In this document: positions 54,550-64,000 of the stretch, in pieces
How positions within the stretch are numbered: position 1 is the first letter of the stretch
Layout of the letters: the number at the start of each line of letters is the position of its first letter
From: Burkholderiales bacterium
Lineage (GTDB): Bacteria > Pseudomonadota > Gammaproteobacteria > Burkholderiales > SG8-39
NCBI GenBank assembly: GCA_027493935.1
Contig: JAOSJV010000001.1
Location: forward strand, 2,317,157-2,381,156
Length of the DNA: 64,000 nucleotides
Direction of reading: 5' to 3'
Program-made: the position numbers and the translations under genes
The notes under the pieces: model-generated
Database searches by the model: none
What the model was told of the DNA's origin: nothing
What the model saw: only the letters and a program-made list of their open reading frames with translations

Positions 54550-56199
54550 CTACTCGATCGCGCTCGCCGATTTCGCCTGCTGGCGCAGCGCGAACTTCTG
54601 GATCTTGCCGGTCGAGGTCTTCGGCAGCTCGCCGAAGACCACCGCCCTCGGCACCTTGAAGCGCGCGAGGTGTGCGCGGCAGTGCTCCAGGATCTCCGCT
54701 TCGGTCGCTCGCACGCCGGGTTTCAGCTCGACGAACGCGCATGGCGTCTCGCCCCATTTCGGGTCGGGCGTCGCGACCACCGCGCAGGCGAGCACCGCCG
54801 GATGCCGGTAGAGCGCGTCCTCGACCTCGATCGACGAGATGTTCTCCCCGCCCGAGATGATGATGTCCTTGGCGCGGTCCTTGATCTTGACGTAGCCGTC
54901 CGGGTACGTCACCGCGAGGTCGCCGGAATGGTACCACCCGCCGGCAAACGCCTCCGCCGTGGCGCGCGGATTCTTGAGGTACCCCTTCATCGTGATGTTG
55001 CCGCGGAACATGATCTCGCCGATGGTCGCCCCGTCCCACGGCACCGGCCGCATGGTCTGCGGGTCCATGACCGTCATGCCTTCCTGCAGGATGTACCGCA
55101 CGCCCTGGCGCCCGTTGCGCTCGGCGCGCTCGCCGACCGGCAGCGCCGCCCACTCTTCGTGCTTTGCGCATACCGACGCCGGGCCGTACACCTCGGTGAG
55201 GCCGTAGACGTGCGTCAGGTCGAAGCCGATGCGCTCCATGCCCTCGATCATCGTCGCCGGGGGCGCCATCGCGGCGACGAGCGCCGACACCCGCCAGTCG
55301 ATCCCCTCGCGCAGCGCGGCCGGAGCATTGATGAGCGTCGTGTGCACGATCGGCGCCCCGCAGTAGTGCGTGACCCGGTGCTCCTTGATCAGGCCGAAGA
55401 TGACGGCCGCATCCACCTTGCGCAGGCAGACGTTGAGGCCGGCGTTAGCCGCCATGCTCCATGGAAAGCACCAGCCATTGCAGTGGAACATCGGCAGCGT
55501 CCACAAATATACCGCATGCCGGGGCATCGCCCAGGTGAGCAGGTTCGCCACGCCGTTCAGGTACGCGCCGCGGTGCGAGTAGACGACACCCTTCGGGTTA
55601 CCGGTCGTGCCGGAGGTATAATTGAGCGCGATTGCCTGCCACTCGTCGGCCGGCGGCCGCCAGTCGAACGCCGGGTCGCCGTGCGCGAGGAACGCCTCAT
55701 AGTCGAGCGCGCCGATCCGCTCGCCTGGTCCGTCGAATGCATCGTCGTCCACATCGATTACGAATGGCCGCCGCTCGGTCCGCGCAAGCGCCTTGGCCAC
55801 GGTCGGCGCGAACTCGCGGTCGACCACGAGCACCTTGGCCTCGCCGTGGTCCAGCATGAAGGCGATCGTCTCGGCGTCGAGGCGGGTGTTGATCGTGTTC
55901 AGGACCGCCCCGGCCATGGGCACGCCGAAATGGCACTCGTACATCTCGGGGGTGTTGGAGAGCACCGCGGCCACCGTGTCGCCGACACCGATGCCGCGGC
56001 CGGCGAGCGCCGAAGCCAGGCGGCGGCAGCGCGCATAGGTCTCGGCCCACGTATAGCGCCGCGCGCCGTGGACGACGGCCGCGCGCTGCGGGTAGGTGTA
56101 GGCGGACCACTCGATGAAGGTGAGCGGCGTGAGCGGCGCGTAGTTCGCCGGGTTGCGATCGAGGTCGCGCTCGAAGGGGTTCGTTCTGGCGTCGCGCAT
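54550..56199 (-). CDS. AMP-forming acyl-CoA synthetase
   Basis: 549 residues. P-loop ALNYTSGTTGNPKGVVYSHRGA (within it TSGTTGNPKG), GWCFPWSMAANAGLNVCL, VYGLTEVYGP, MFRGNITMKGYLKNP, YHSGDLAVTYPDGYVKIKDR, and the lysine near the end KTSTGKIQKFALR. Closest in character to medium-chain or AlkK-like ligases. It activates a carboxylic acid and is followed by an enoyl-CoA hydratase and the liv genes on the same strand. Confidence 0.91.
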   Translation of the reverse strand: MRDARTNPFERDLDRNPANYAPLTPLTFIEWSAYTYPQRAAVVHGARRYTWAETYARCRRLASALAGRGIGVGDTVAAVLSNTPEMYECHFGVPMAGAVLNTINTRLDAETIAFMLDHGEAKVLVVDREFAPTVAKALARTERRPFVIDVDDDAFDGPGERIGALDYEAFLAHGDPAFDWRPPADEWQAIALNYTSGTTGNPKGVVYSHRGAYLNGVANLLTWAMPRHAVYLWTLPMFHCNGWCFPWSMAANAGLNVCLRKVDAAVIFGLIKEHRVTHYCGAPIVHTTLINAPAALREGIDWRVSALVAAMAPPATMIEGMERIGFDLTHVYGLTEVYGPASVCAKHEEWAALPVGERAERNGRQGVRYILQEGMTVMDPQTMRPVPWDGATIGEIMFRGNITMKGYLKNPRATAEAFAGGWYHSGDLAVTYPDGYVKIKDRAKDIIISGGENISSIEVEDALYRHPAVLACAVVATPDPKWGETPCAFVELKPGVRATEAEILEHCRAHLARFKVPRAVVFGELPKTSTGKIQKFALRQQAKSASAIE

Positions 56200-56234
56200 G
56201 TCCGGCCTCCGTGCGAGAGACCTCCGCTAGCTTA

Positions 56235-56948
56235 CTACGCCGCAGCCGCTGCGCCGGCGAGCCAGACGCAGCGGCCGTTCGACTCCCGTGCGATTCCCTC
56301 CAGCACGCGGCGGTGCTCGGCGAGCTCGTCCACGCTCGCGGCCAGGACGATGAGCGGCGGCCGCTCGGGCGGCGCGCCGGGCGCATCGACAGCGGGTGCG
56401 GGCGGGCGCTCGAGCTCGATCGCCAGCGTTTCCTGGCCGCGCGTCATCGCGAGGTACACCTCGGCGAGGAGCTCGGCATCGAGCAGCGCGCCGTGCAGCG
56501 TCCGGCGGGCGTTGTCGATCGCGTAGCGCTCGCATAGCGCGTCGAGCGAGTTCTTGCGGCCCGGATGCAGCTCGCGCGCGTGCTGCAGCGTATCGAGTAC
56601 ACCGGCGGCGTGCCGCTCGATCGGCTCGGCGCCGATCCGCCCGAGCTCGAGGTTCAGGAACTCGAGATCGAATGCGGCGTTGTGGATGAGGAGCTCCGCG
56701 CCACGCAGGTAGTCGAGCAGGTCCTGCGCGACCTCGGCGAAGCGCGGCTTGTCCGCCAGGAACTCGCTCGTGATCCCGTGCACGCGCAAGGCGCCGTCCT
56801 CGATGCCGCGCTCCGGGTTCACGTAGCGGTGAAAGCGGTTGCCGGTCAGGCGCCGGTGCACGATCTCGACGCACCCGATCTCGATGATCCGGTCGCCGAG
56901 CCTCGCGTTGAGCCCGGTGGTCTCGGTGTCGAGCACGACCTGGCGCAT
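56235..56948 (-). CDS. dnaQ: DNA polymerase III epsilon subunit (3'-5' proofreading exonuclease)
   Basis: 237 residues. ExoI QVVLDTETTGLNARLGD, HRYVNPERGIEDGALRVHGI, ExoII LLIHNAAFDLEFLNLELG and ExoIII HGALLDAELLAEVYLAMTRG carry the DEDDh residues. It supplies replicative proofreading. Its ATG overlaps the stop of the RND pump gene by one base, unlike the usual rnhA-dnaQ adjacency. Confidence 0.96.
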   Translation of the reverse strand: MRQVVLDTETTGLNARLGDRIIEIGCVEIVHRRLTGNRFHRYVNPERGIEDGALRVHGITSEFLADKPRFAEVAQDLLDYLRGAELLIHNAAFDLEFLNLELGRIGAEPIERHAAGVLDTLQHARELHPGRKNSLDALCERYAIDNARRTLHGALLDAELLAEVYLAMTRGQETLAIELERPPAPAVDAPGAPPERPPLIVLAASVDELAEHRRVLEGIARESNGRCVWLAGAAAAA

Positions 56949-59900
56949 CAGGCGGTCCGCGGCGCCGCGGGAGGCCCCGCGCGCTCGTCGGCGGCGCTCT
57001 CCTCCGGCGCCTCTCCGGTCGACCGCGTCCGCCGGGCGAGGAACGTGTACACGGTCGGCACCACGAAGAGCGTGAAGACCGTCCCGAGCAGAAGCCCGCC
57101 GACGATCACCCAGCCGATCGGCTGCCGGCTCTCGGCGCCCGCCCCTGCGCGAGCGCGAGCGGAAGCGCGCCGAGCACCATCGCGCCAGTGGTCATCAGGA
57201 TCGGCCGCAGGCGCAGCACGGAGGCCTCGATGACCGCCTCGCGAACCGAGCGCCCCTTCTCGCGCAGCTGATTGGAGAACTCGACGATGAGGATGCCGTG
57301 CTTGGTGATCAGCCCGATCAGCGTCACCAGGCCGATCTTGCTGTAGACGTTCAGCGTAAGCCCCGTGAGGTACAGCGCGCCGAGCGCGCCGGCGATCGAG
57401 AGCGGCACCGTGAGCATGATCACCAGCGGGTCGCGGAAGCTCTCGAACTGCGCCGACAGCACGAGGTAGATGAACGCCAGCGCGAGCAGGAAGGTGAAGT
57501 ACAGGCTGGTCGAGGACTCGCGGAACTCGCGCGAGGTGCCGTTGTAGTCGAGCGCCGCACCCGGCGGCAGCTCGCGCTCGATGATTCCCTCGATGAACGC
57601 GAGCGCCTCGCCGAGCGAGTAGCCCGGGGCGAGGTTGGCGGTGATCGTGGCCGAGCGGCGCTGCCCGAAATGATTGAGCTCGCGCGGGGCCACCGACTCG
57701 CGCACCGACACCAGGCTGGCGAGCGGCACCATCTGGTCGCCGCGCCCGCGCACGAAAATGTCCGAGATGTCCCCCGGATCGGCGCGATCGGCGGGCAGCA
57801 TCTGGACGATCACGTCGTACTGCTCGCTGTTCTGCTTGAAGCGCGTCACCTGGCGCCCGCCGAGCATCGTCTCCATCGTGCGCCCGATCGTCTCGACCTC
57901 GACGCCGGCGTCGGCGGCGCGGTCGCGGTCCACGCTCACCTTGAGCTCCGGCTTGTTCAGCTTCAGGTCGGTGTCGAGCGCGAGCAGGTTCGGGTTGCGG
58001 CGCGCCTGTTCCACGATGCGGTCGATCACCTGCTCCAGCGCCTCGTAGGAGGTCGACGTAACGATCACGACTTCGAGCGGCTTCGAGCGGGGACTCTGCC
58101 CGAGCGACTGCGGCAGCACCGGGAACGCGAGCACGCCGGGCAGCGCGCCGAGCTTCGGGCGCAGCTCGCCGGCCACCTCGAACGAGGAGCGGTCGCGCGC
58201 CTGCCAGTCCGCCAGCCCCAGGAAAGCGATGCCCTGGGAGACCACCGGATTGCCCGAGACGACGAAGTAGCGCTCGGTATCGGCGGTGCCGGCGAAGATC
58301 CCCTCGATGCGGCGCGAATAGCGGTCCAGGTACTCGATCGTCGCGCCCTCGGGCCCGAGGAACACCGCGAGCACCGTGCCGCGGTCCTCGAGCGGCGCAA
58401 GCTCTTCCTTGAGCGACAGGTAGAACACGGTGCTCGACCCGGCGACCACGGTAAAGGCCGCGAGCACCAGCCAGCGCAAGCTGAGCGCGCGCGCGAGCGC
58501 GCGCCGGTAGCCGCGCGTCAGCGCGCCAAGCGCGCGCTCGACCCAGTTGTACAGCCGCCCGTGGCGTGGTTGGTGCCGCAGCAGCTTCGAGCACATCATG
58601 GGCGAGAGCGTGAGCGCCACGAACCCGGAGACCAGCACCGCGCCGGCGAGCGTAAGCGCGAACTCGATGAACAGCTTGCCGGTGCGCCCGGTCATGAACG
58701 CGACCGGGGCGTACACCGCGGCGAGCGTGAGCGTCATCGCCAGCACCGCGAAGCCGATCTCGCGCGCGCCGGCGAGCGCCGCGCGGTACGGCGACATGCC
58801 CGCCTCGACGTGGCGGTAGATGTTCTCCAGCATCACGATCGCGTCGTCGACCACCAGCCCGATAGCGAGCACCAGCGCGAGGAGCGTGAGCGTGTTGACG
58901 GTGAATCCGAACAGATACATCACGGCGAACGCGCCCACCAGCGACACCGGGATCGTGACCAGCGGGATCACGCTCGCGCGCAGCGAGCGCAGGAACACGA
59001 AGATCACCAGCGCGACGAGCAGCGTCGCCTCGAGGATCGTGATGTAGACCGCCTTGATCGACCGGTCGATGAACACCGAGCTGTCGTACGCGACGCGCAC
59101 GGCGACGCCGTCCGGCAGATCCGCCGCCACGCGCGGCAGCTCGGCCCGGATCGCGCGCGAGAGGTCGAGCGGGTTGGCGGTCGCCTGCTTCACGACGCCG
59201 AGCGCGACCGCCGGCCGGCCGTTGAAGCGCACCACCGAGCGCTCGTCCTGCGCGGCGATCTCGGCGCGGCCGACGTCGTGGACACGCACCGGATAGCCGT
59301 TGACGGTGCGCACGATCACGTTCTCGAACTGGCCGGGGCGCGCGAGGTCCGTCTGGGCGACGACCGAGAACTCGCGCGCCTGGCTCTCGATGCGCCCAGC
59401 CGGCACCTCGACGTTCTGCCGCCGCAGGGCCTCTTCGACGTCCTGTGGCGTGAGGCGGTAGGCGGCGAGCTTCTTGCGGTCGAGCCAGATGCGCATCGAG
59501 AAGCGCCGCTCGCCGTAGATGCGCACGTCCGCCGCGCCCGGCAGGGTCTGCAGGCGCGGCTTCACCAGCCGGCTCGCGAAGTCGGTCACCTCGAGCGGCG
59601 AGTAGCGATCGCTCGAGAAGGCGAGCCAGATGACCGGGTTCGCGTCGGCCTCGACCTTCGCCACCACCGGCTCGTCGACGTCGTCGGGCAGCTTGCTGCG
59701 CACCCGGGCCACGCGGTCACGCACGTCGCTCGCCGCGCCGTCGGGCTCGCGCTCGAGGCGGAAGCGCACCGTGATCTGGCTCGACTCGGCCCGGCTGATC
59801 GAGGTGAGCACGTCCACCCCCTCGATGCTCGCGAGCGATTCCTCGAGCGGCTTGGTGACCTTCGACTCGATGATGTCGGGGCTCGCGCCGCGGTACTTGG

Positions 59901-60045
59901 TCTCTACCGTCACGACCGGCTCGTCGATCTTCGGGTACTCGCGCACCGGCAGGCGCTGGTAGGCCACCAAGCCGACGAGCGCGATCACCATGCTCATCAC
60001 GGTGGCGAGCACCGGCCGGCGGATCGAGAGCTCGGAAATGACCAC
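56948..60045 (-). CDS. RND-family efflux transporter (HAE1 type; one missing base)
   Basis: About 1032 residues after restoring one G in the run at 57142-57145. Inner-membrane proton-driven pump: MVISELSIRRPVLATVMSM, GASPDIIESKVTKPLEE, TM4 with LVVDDAIVMLENIYRHVEAG (the two Asp of the proton relay), FALTLAGAVLVSGFVALTLS, and after the indel GWVIVGGLLLGTVFTLFVVP. The start is GTG (60045-60043), one base after the adaptor stop. It likely works with the adaptor and an outer-membrane channel encoded elsewhere. Substrates unknown. Confidence 0.93.
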
Positions 60046-60046
60046 G

Positions 60047-61213
60047 TCAGTCGCCTTTCGCCGCCGCCTGCCCCGCGCTCGACGGCGCGCTGCCCGGCGC
60101 GCCGCCCGCCCCGACCACGCGCACCGCCGCGCCGTCGCGGATCTTGATCTGCCCGGCGGTCACGACGAGATCGCCCGCGCGCAGCCCGGAGCTGATCTCG
60201 ACCTCGCCCGCGCGCCGCACGCCGGTCGCTACCCGCACGCGTTCGGCCCTGCCGTCCGCCACGCGAAACACGAACTGCTCGGCGCCGATCGGCACGATCG
60301 CCTCCTCCGGCACGACGACCGCGTCCGGCCGCTCGGCCAGGACGACGCGCGTGCGCACGAACATGCCCGGCCGCAGGACGCCCTCGACGTTACGCAGCCG
60401 CGCCCGGAGCGAGAGGGCGCGGCCGTTCTGGTCGACGAGCGGGTCGATCGCGTCGAGCGTCGCGGCGAAGGTCTTGCCCGGCAGCGCGTCGGTCTCGACC
60501 TCGACTGTCTGCCCGCGCTTGAGTCTTGTCAGCAAGAGCTCCGGCACGCGGAAGTCGACCTTCAGCGCCGAGATATCCTCGAGCGTCACGAGGTCCTGCC
60601 CTTCCTTGACGTAGTCGCCGACACTCACCTGGCGGATCCCGATGATGCCGGAGAACGGCGCGAGGATCTGCGTCTTGGCGAGGCGCGCCTCGGCGAGCGC
60701 GAGCGCCGCCTCGGCGACGCGCAGGCTGTTCAACGCCTGATCGCGCGCTGTCTGGCTGACGAAGTTCTGCCGCTCGAGCTCGACCGTGCGCCCGTAGCTC
60801 GTCTTGGCCAGCGCGAGGTTCGCTTTGGCCTGCTCGACCTCGGCCGCCGGCACCGAGGCGTCGAGCGCGATCAGGAGCTGAGCGCGCTCGACCCGGCTGC
60901 CCTCGGCGAAGTTGATCCGCGCGATGCGCCCGGAGACCTCCGGCCGCACCACCACTGACTCGTTCGAGCGCAGGGTGCCGACGGCGGTCGTCTTCTCGCG
61001 CACGGTCGCGGCCGCCGCGTGCACCGCCTCGACGCTGACCGGCCCGGCGGGCGCCTTGCCCGCGGCACCGCCCGGCGCGCCGGCGCCCTTCGCCGCGCCG
61101 CCGGCTGCCGTTGCCGGAGCGCCGGGCGTACGGTACGCGTGGTACGCGAAGTACCCGAGCACGACAAGCAGCGCGAGCGGCGCGAGCACGAAAAGACGTC
61201 GCCTGGACTTCAT
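60047..61213 (-). CDS. RND efflux periplasmic adaptor (membrane fusion protein)
   Basis: 388 residues from the ATG at 61211-61213. One N-terminal membrane anchor (LFVLAPLALLVVLGYFAYHA), a Gly/Ala/Pro linker, then VGTLRSNESVVVRPEVSGRI, a short coiled-coil hairpin (VEQAKANLALAKTSYGRTVE), KTQILAPFSGIIGIRQVSVG and a beta-barrel with GMFVRTRVVLAERPDAVVVP. It bridges the pump to an outer-membrane channel. It lies between rnhA and the pump gene. Confidence 0.92.
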   Translation of the reverse strand: MKSRRRLFVLAPLALLVVLGYFAYHAYRTPGAPATAAGGAAKGAGAPGGAAGKAPAGPVSVEAVHAAAATVREKTTAVGTLRSNESVVVRPEVSGRIARINFAEGSRVERAQLLIALDASVPAAEVEQAKANLALAKTSYGRTVELERQNFVSQTARDQALNSLRVAEAALALAEARLAKTQILAPFSGIIGIRQVSVGDYVKEGQDLVTLEDISALKVDFRVPELLLTRLKRGQTVEVETDALPGKTFAATLDAIDPLVDQNGRALSLRARLRNVEGVLRPGMFVRTRVVLAERPDAVVVPEEAIVPIGAEQFVFRVADGRAERVRVATGVRRAGEVEISSGLRAGDLVVTAGQIKIRDGAAVRVVGAGGAPGSAPSSAGQAAAKGD

Positions 61214-61232
61214 CGCCGCGGATGCCTCGCCG

Positions 61233-61679
61233 TCACCGGCGGCGCGCGGCATCAGCCACACCCCGGTTGGCGAGCGTGTCGGCGCGCTCGTTGCCGTCGT
61301 GGCCGGAATGGCCGCGCACCCAGTGCCAGTGGATCTCGTGGCGCGCGGCGGCACGCTCGAGTGCCTGCCACAGGTCCTGATTCTTGACTGGGTTGCCGTC
61401 GGCCGTGCGCCAGCCGCGGCGCTTCCAGGCAGCGAGCCATTCCGTGATGCCGTTGCGCACGTACTGCGAATCGGTGTAGAGCTCGACCGCCGCAGGCCGC
61501 TTCAGCGCATCGAGCGCCTCGATCACTGCAGTGAGCTCCATCCGGTTGTTGGTCGTCGCGGGCTCGCCGCCGAAGAGCTCGCGCTCCCGGTCGCCCCACC
61601 GGAGCAGCGCGCCCCAGCCGCCCGGCCCCGGGTTGCCCTTGCACGCGCCGTCGGTGTAGATGCGGACGACCTCACCCAT
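61233..61679 (-). CDS. rnhA: Ribonuclease HI
   Basis: 148 residues. Catalytic residues are in [45 protein letters not shown] and [19 protein letters not shown] (the D-E-D-D set). It removes RNA from RNA-DNA hybrids. The stop lies 19 bases before the RND adaptor start, and its start overlaps the methyltransferase stop by eight bases. Confidence 0.97.
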   Translation of the reverse strand: MGEVVRIYTDGACKGNPGPGGWGALLRWGDRERELFGGEPATTNNRMELTAVIEALDALKRPAAVELYTDSQYVRNGITEWLAAWKRRGWRTADGNPVKNQDLWQALERAAARHEIHWHWVRGHSGHDGNERADTLANRGVADAARRR

Positions 61680-62472
61680 CGCGGCCGCCGCGGATCAGCC
61701 GCAGCAACGGCGTCGCGCGCCGCGCGGCCGCCTCGCGCGCTGGCTCGCGCCGCGCCACCGGCGACAGCGCGCGCACGCGCGATCTCCCGTTGCGCCACGC
61801 CGGCGACACCAGGCGCATGCCCACCATGCGTTTCTTGGCACGCACCACGTACACCCCGCCGGCGATCGGCCACCAGCGGTCGCCGGCCTGCTCCATGAAG
61901 GCGAACCGCTGCAGCCATTTCGCCTGCCCGAACGGCGGCGCGTAACAGCCGAAGCGCCCGCCGTTCAGCTCGAAGCCGAGCAGCTTCAGCCAGTCGCGCA
62001 AGCGCAGTAGTCCGATGAAGTCGCCGCACCAAGGGTACTGCGCGGACCGCCGCGACACTGCCCGCTTGATCCCCCACAGGCTGACCGGATTGAATCCGGC
62101 GATCACGATCTGCCCCTCGGGCATCAGCACGCGCTCGGCCTCGCGCAGGATCTCGTGCGGCTGCGCGCTGAACTCGAGCACGTGCGGCAGCAGCAGCAGA
62201 TCGACGCTCTGGGACGCGAAGGGCAGGAAGCGCGGATCGGCGCGCACCTCGCAGCCCTGCTCGGTGCCGGCGCGCGTGCGGAACGGTATGCGGTTGGCCC
62301 GCAGGAAATCGAGCCGCGGCAGGCTGATCTGCACGGCGTTGAAGCCGAATACATCCTCGACCGCATTGTCGAACTGCGCGCGCAGCCACTCGAGGACGTA
62401 CGCGCCTCTAGGGGTCTCGAACCAGGCTTGCAGGGTGGGCTTTTCCGGCGTTTGCAGCACGATGACGGCCAC
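61672..62472 (-). CDS. SAM-dependent methyltransferase, YafS type
   Basis: 266 residues from a GTG at 62472. An ATG at 62499 is also in frame, but it falls inside the TATGAT -10-like hexamer, so the GTG is favoured. Class I methyltransferase of the family beside rnhA in Proteobacteria: [43 protein letters not shown] (short blocks), [20 protein letters not shown] and [20 protein letters not shown]. The SAM motif I glycine cluster is weak, as is common in this family. Substrate unknown. Confidence 0.84.
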   Translation of the reverse strand: MAVIVLQTPEKPTLQAWFETPRGAYVLEWLRAQFDNAVEDVFGFNAVQISLPRLDFLRANRIPFRTRAGTEQGCEVRADPRFLPFASQSVDLLLLPHVLEFSAQPHEILREAERVLMPEGQIVIAGFNPVSLWGIKRAVSRRSAQYPWCGDFIGLLRLRDWLKLLGFELNGGRFGCYAPPFGQAKWLQRFAFMEQAGDRWWPIAGGVYVVRAKKRMVGMRLVSPAWRNGRSRVRALSPVARREPAREAAARRATPLLRLIRGGRDG

Positions 62473-62642
62473 TCGACGTTCCGCCCGCCGATCATACACG
62501 CTCGGGGCGCCCCGATGCGGCCCACCCGCGCGGCGTCCGGCAGTGCGTTGCCGGGGACCGAAGCCGACGCTTTCTCGCCCATTTTCCCTTGACCCGCTCG
62601 CCGCGCGCCCGCTAGCATGGTGCAGCTTTCAGGGAGTCGGCC

Positions 62643-64000
62643 GTGCAAAGGCAATGCGGAGGGATCCCGCACCCGACAGGGTCGCGCAAGGCAGCGAAGC
62701 TCCTGTTGGCGTTCGCCCTCGCCGCGGCCGTCCCGGCCGCGCGCGCGGTCGATCCGCTCCTGCACAATCTCCCAATCGTGCTCCCCGAGGACGCCGCAGC
62801 CGAGGCGCCGCTGGTCGTCGTACCGCGCCCCGCTGCGGCGCTGGACCCGGCCGAGGTCGAGGTACGCGAGGTGAGGGAGCTCGGGCCCCGGACGCGCGCC
62901 GACCGCGAAGCGCTGCGACAGCCCGAAGACCTCTGGCAGCGCATCCGCGAGGGGTTTGCGATGCCCGACCTCGACAGCCCGCTGGTGGCGCGCTTCCAGG
63001 CGCGCTTCGCCAGCCGGCCAGAGCACCTGAAGACGCTGGTCGAGCGCAGCCGAAGGTATCTGTTCCACATCGTCGAGGAGCTGGAGCGGCGCGGCATGCC
63101 GACCGAGATCGCACTGTTGCCGATGGTCGAGAGCGCATTCGACCCGATGGCGTACTCGCGCTCGCACGCCTCGGGGCTGTGGCAGTTCATCCCCTCCACC
63201 GGACGCAACTACAACCTGCAGCAGAACTGGTGGTTCGACGGGCGCCGCGACATCGTCGCCTCGAGCAGCGCCGCGCTCGACTACCTCGCCGACCTACACG
63301 AGATGTTCGACGACTGGCACCTCGCGCTGGCGGCCTACAACCTCGGCGAGAACGGGCTCGCGCGGGCGATCGCGAAGAACCGTGCCCGCGGCAAGCCGGC
63401 CGGCCTCATGAGCCTGCGGCTGCCGCGCGAGACGCGCAACTACGTACCGCAGCTCCAGGCGCTCAAGAACATCGTTGCCGCGCCCGAGCGCTTCGGCATC
63501 GTGCTCGAGCCGATCCCGAACGCCCCGTACTTCGTCACCGTCGCGCTGACCCGCGACATCGATCTGCAGATCGCCGCGCGCCTCGCGGAGATGCCGGTCG
63601 ACGAGCTGGTCGCGCTCAACCCCGGGCACAACCGGCCGGTCGTATCGACCGCGGTGGCGCCGTCGCTGGTGCTGCCGACCGACCGTGCCCAGGCGTTCGT
63701 GCGCAACCTCGCGCAGTCCGACGAGCCGCTTTCCTCGTGGCGGACCTACACGGCGCAACCCGGCGACCGTCTCGATAAGCTCGCGGCCGCGCACGGCATC
63801 ACGGAGGCGCGCTTGCGCCGGGTGAACGGCATCGGCCGCCGCCACGGTATCAGGCCGGGCGAGACGATCCTGCTGCCGGTGGACGCTGCCGTCGTCGCCT
63901 CCGAGGACCTGCCCCTCTTCCAGCTTCCAAGCCACGCCGCAACCGGCCGCACGTTCGTGTACCGCGTGAAGCAGGGCGACACGCTCTCCGCGATCGCGCG
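62643..64000 (+). CDS. mltD: Membrane-bound lytic murein transglycosylase D (cut by window end)
   Basis: At least 452 residues, continuing past 64000. The GTG at 62643 has AGGGAG upstream. Signal peptide to about residue 36 (LLLAFALAAAVPAARA). The SLT domain has the catalytic Glu in IALLPMVESAFDPMAYSRS, then ASGLWQFIPSTGRNYNL and LAAYNLGENGLARAIAKNR. A first LysM domain reads YTAQPGDRLDKLAAAHGI, and a second starts YRVKQGDTLSAIA at the window edge. It cleaves peptidoglycan glycan strands. It is divergent from the methyltransferase; gloB, often between them, is absent. Confidence 0.95.
   Translation, partial: MQRQCGGIPHPTGSRKAAKLLLAFALAAAVPAARAVDPLLHNLPIVLPEDAAAEAPLVVVPRPAAALDPAEVEVREVRELGPRTRADREALRQPEDLWQRIREGFAMPDLDSPLVARFQARFASRPEHLKTLVERSRRYLFHIVEELERRGMPTEIALLPMVESAFDPMAYSRSHASGLWQFIPSTGRNYNLQQNWWFDGRRDIVASSSAALDYLADLHEMFDDWHLALAAYNLGENGLARAIAKNRARGKPAGLMSLRLPRETRNYVPQLQALKNIVAAPERFGIVLEPIPNAPYFVTVALTRDIDLQIAARLAEMPVDELVALNPGHNRPVVSTAVAPSLVLPTDRAQAFVRNLAQSDEPLSSWRTYTAQPGDRLDKLAAAHGITEARLRRVNGIGRRHGIRPGETILLPVDAAVVASEDLPLFQLPSHAATGRTFVYRVKQGDTLSAIA

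Noticed and set aside
52273..56526. Very long plus-strand open frames opposite liv, hydratase and ligase genes
   Set aside because: Arg/His/Asp-rich low-complexity translations without domains, the typical antisense shadow of GC-rich codon usage. The minus strand carries recognised proteins throughout.
57298..60147. A 949-codon plus-strand open frame opposite the RND pump
   Set aside because: Same antisense shadow effect; no domain, start signal or plausible composition.

Overview
The window is a GC-rich chromosomal segment that best fits a Betaproteobacterium (Burkholderiales or a neighbouring order). This is an inference from gene order and protein character: the translationally coupled pyrG-kdsA-eno run followed by ftsB, the mltD / methyltransferase / rnhA / dnaQ neighbourhood, and the liv, ETF and acyl-CoA gene complement. 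No rRNA, tRNA, CRISPR array, phage or transposase gene was found. About fourteen genes carry what look like single-base indels, mostly one extra base in a short homopolymer. They are annotated here as single genes with a probable sequencing or assembly frameshift, because each restored length fits its family.

Layout. 0-3.7 kb (minus): a Fur/Zur-type regulator, a small DUF2946-like secreted protein, a ZnuD-like TonB-dependent receptor and a chalcone-isomerase-like periplasmic protein, reading as a metal (probably zinc) uptake unit. 4.0-10.1 kb: a class III nucleotide cyclase fused to an FHA domain, convergent with a minus-strand cluster. That cluster encodes a membrane Ser/Thr kinase with a FlgT-like ectodomain, a CsgG-like protein, a second FlgT/TolB-N-like exported protein and a Gly/Pro repeat exported protein. 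This is the best candidate for an undescribed signalling or envelope system in the window. 10.6-16.0 kb (plus): a polyamine operon, speA - carboxy(nor)spermidine dehydrogenase - nspC - speB. 16.2-24.8 kb: pstSCAB-phoU (minus) behind a Pho box, an arsC-type gene, a second orphan pstS with its own Pho box, and two decayed gene remnants. 24.8-27.6 kb: an EamA exporter, a VOC protein and a SAF-domain dehydrogenase. 27.8-31.9 kb (minus): pyrG, kdsA, eno and ftsB.

32.4-56.2 kb is a long acyl-CoA catabolic region. It holds a VOC protein, an HTD2-like hydratase, two acyl-CoA dehydrogenases, acetoacetyl-CoA synthetase and two thioesterases. It also holds ETF-ubiquinone oxidoreductase with etfBA, a large CoA-transferase, an aldehyde dehydrogenase, a CaiB-type CoA-transferase, a complete LivKHMGF-type ABC importer, an enoyl-CoA hydratase and an acyl-CoA synthetase. 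Together these could import a carboxylate or branched amino acid, activate it to a CoA thioester, oxidise it, and pass electrons through ETF and ETF-QO to the quinone pool. 56.2-64 kb: dnaQ, an RND efflux pump with its adaptor, rnhA, a SAM methyltransferase and the start of mltD (cut by the window end).

Non-coding structure is rich. There are dispersed palindromic repeats (core CCCGCG-n-CGCGGG), often at convergent gene ends, and a tandem two-hairpin repeat at 48.6 kb. A 212-bp inverted-repeat element at 48.8-49.0 kb has arm differences that are all G-U compatible on the plus strand. A near-perfect 28-bp palindrome lies upstream of pyrG, a 17-bp perfect stem lies upstream of speA, and a roughly 60-bp AT-rich island lies at 39.2 kb.
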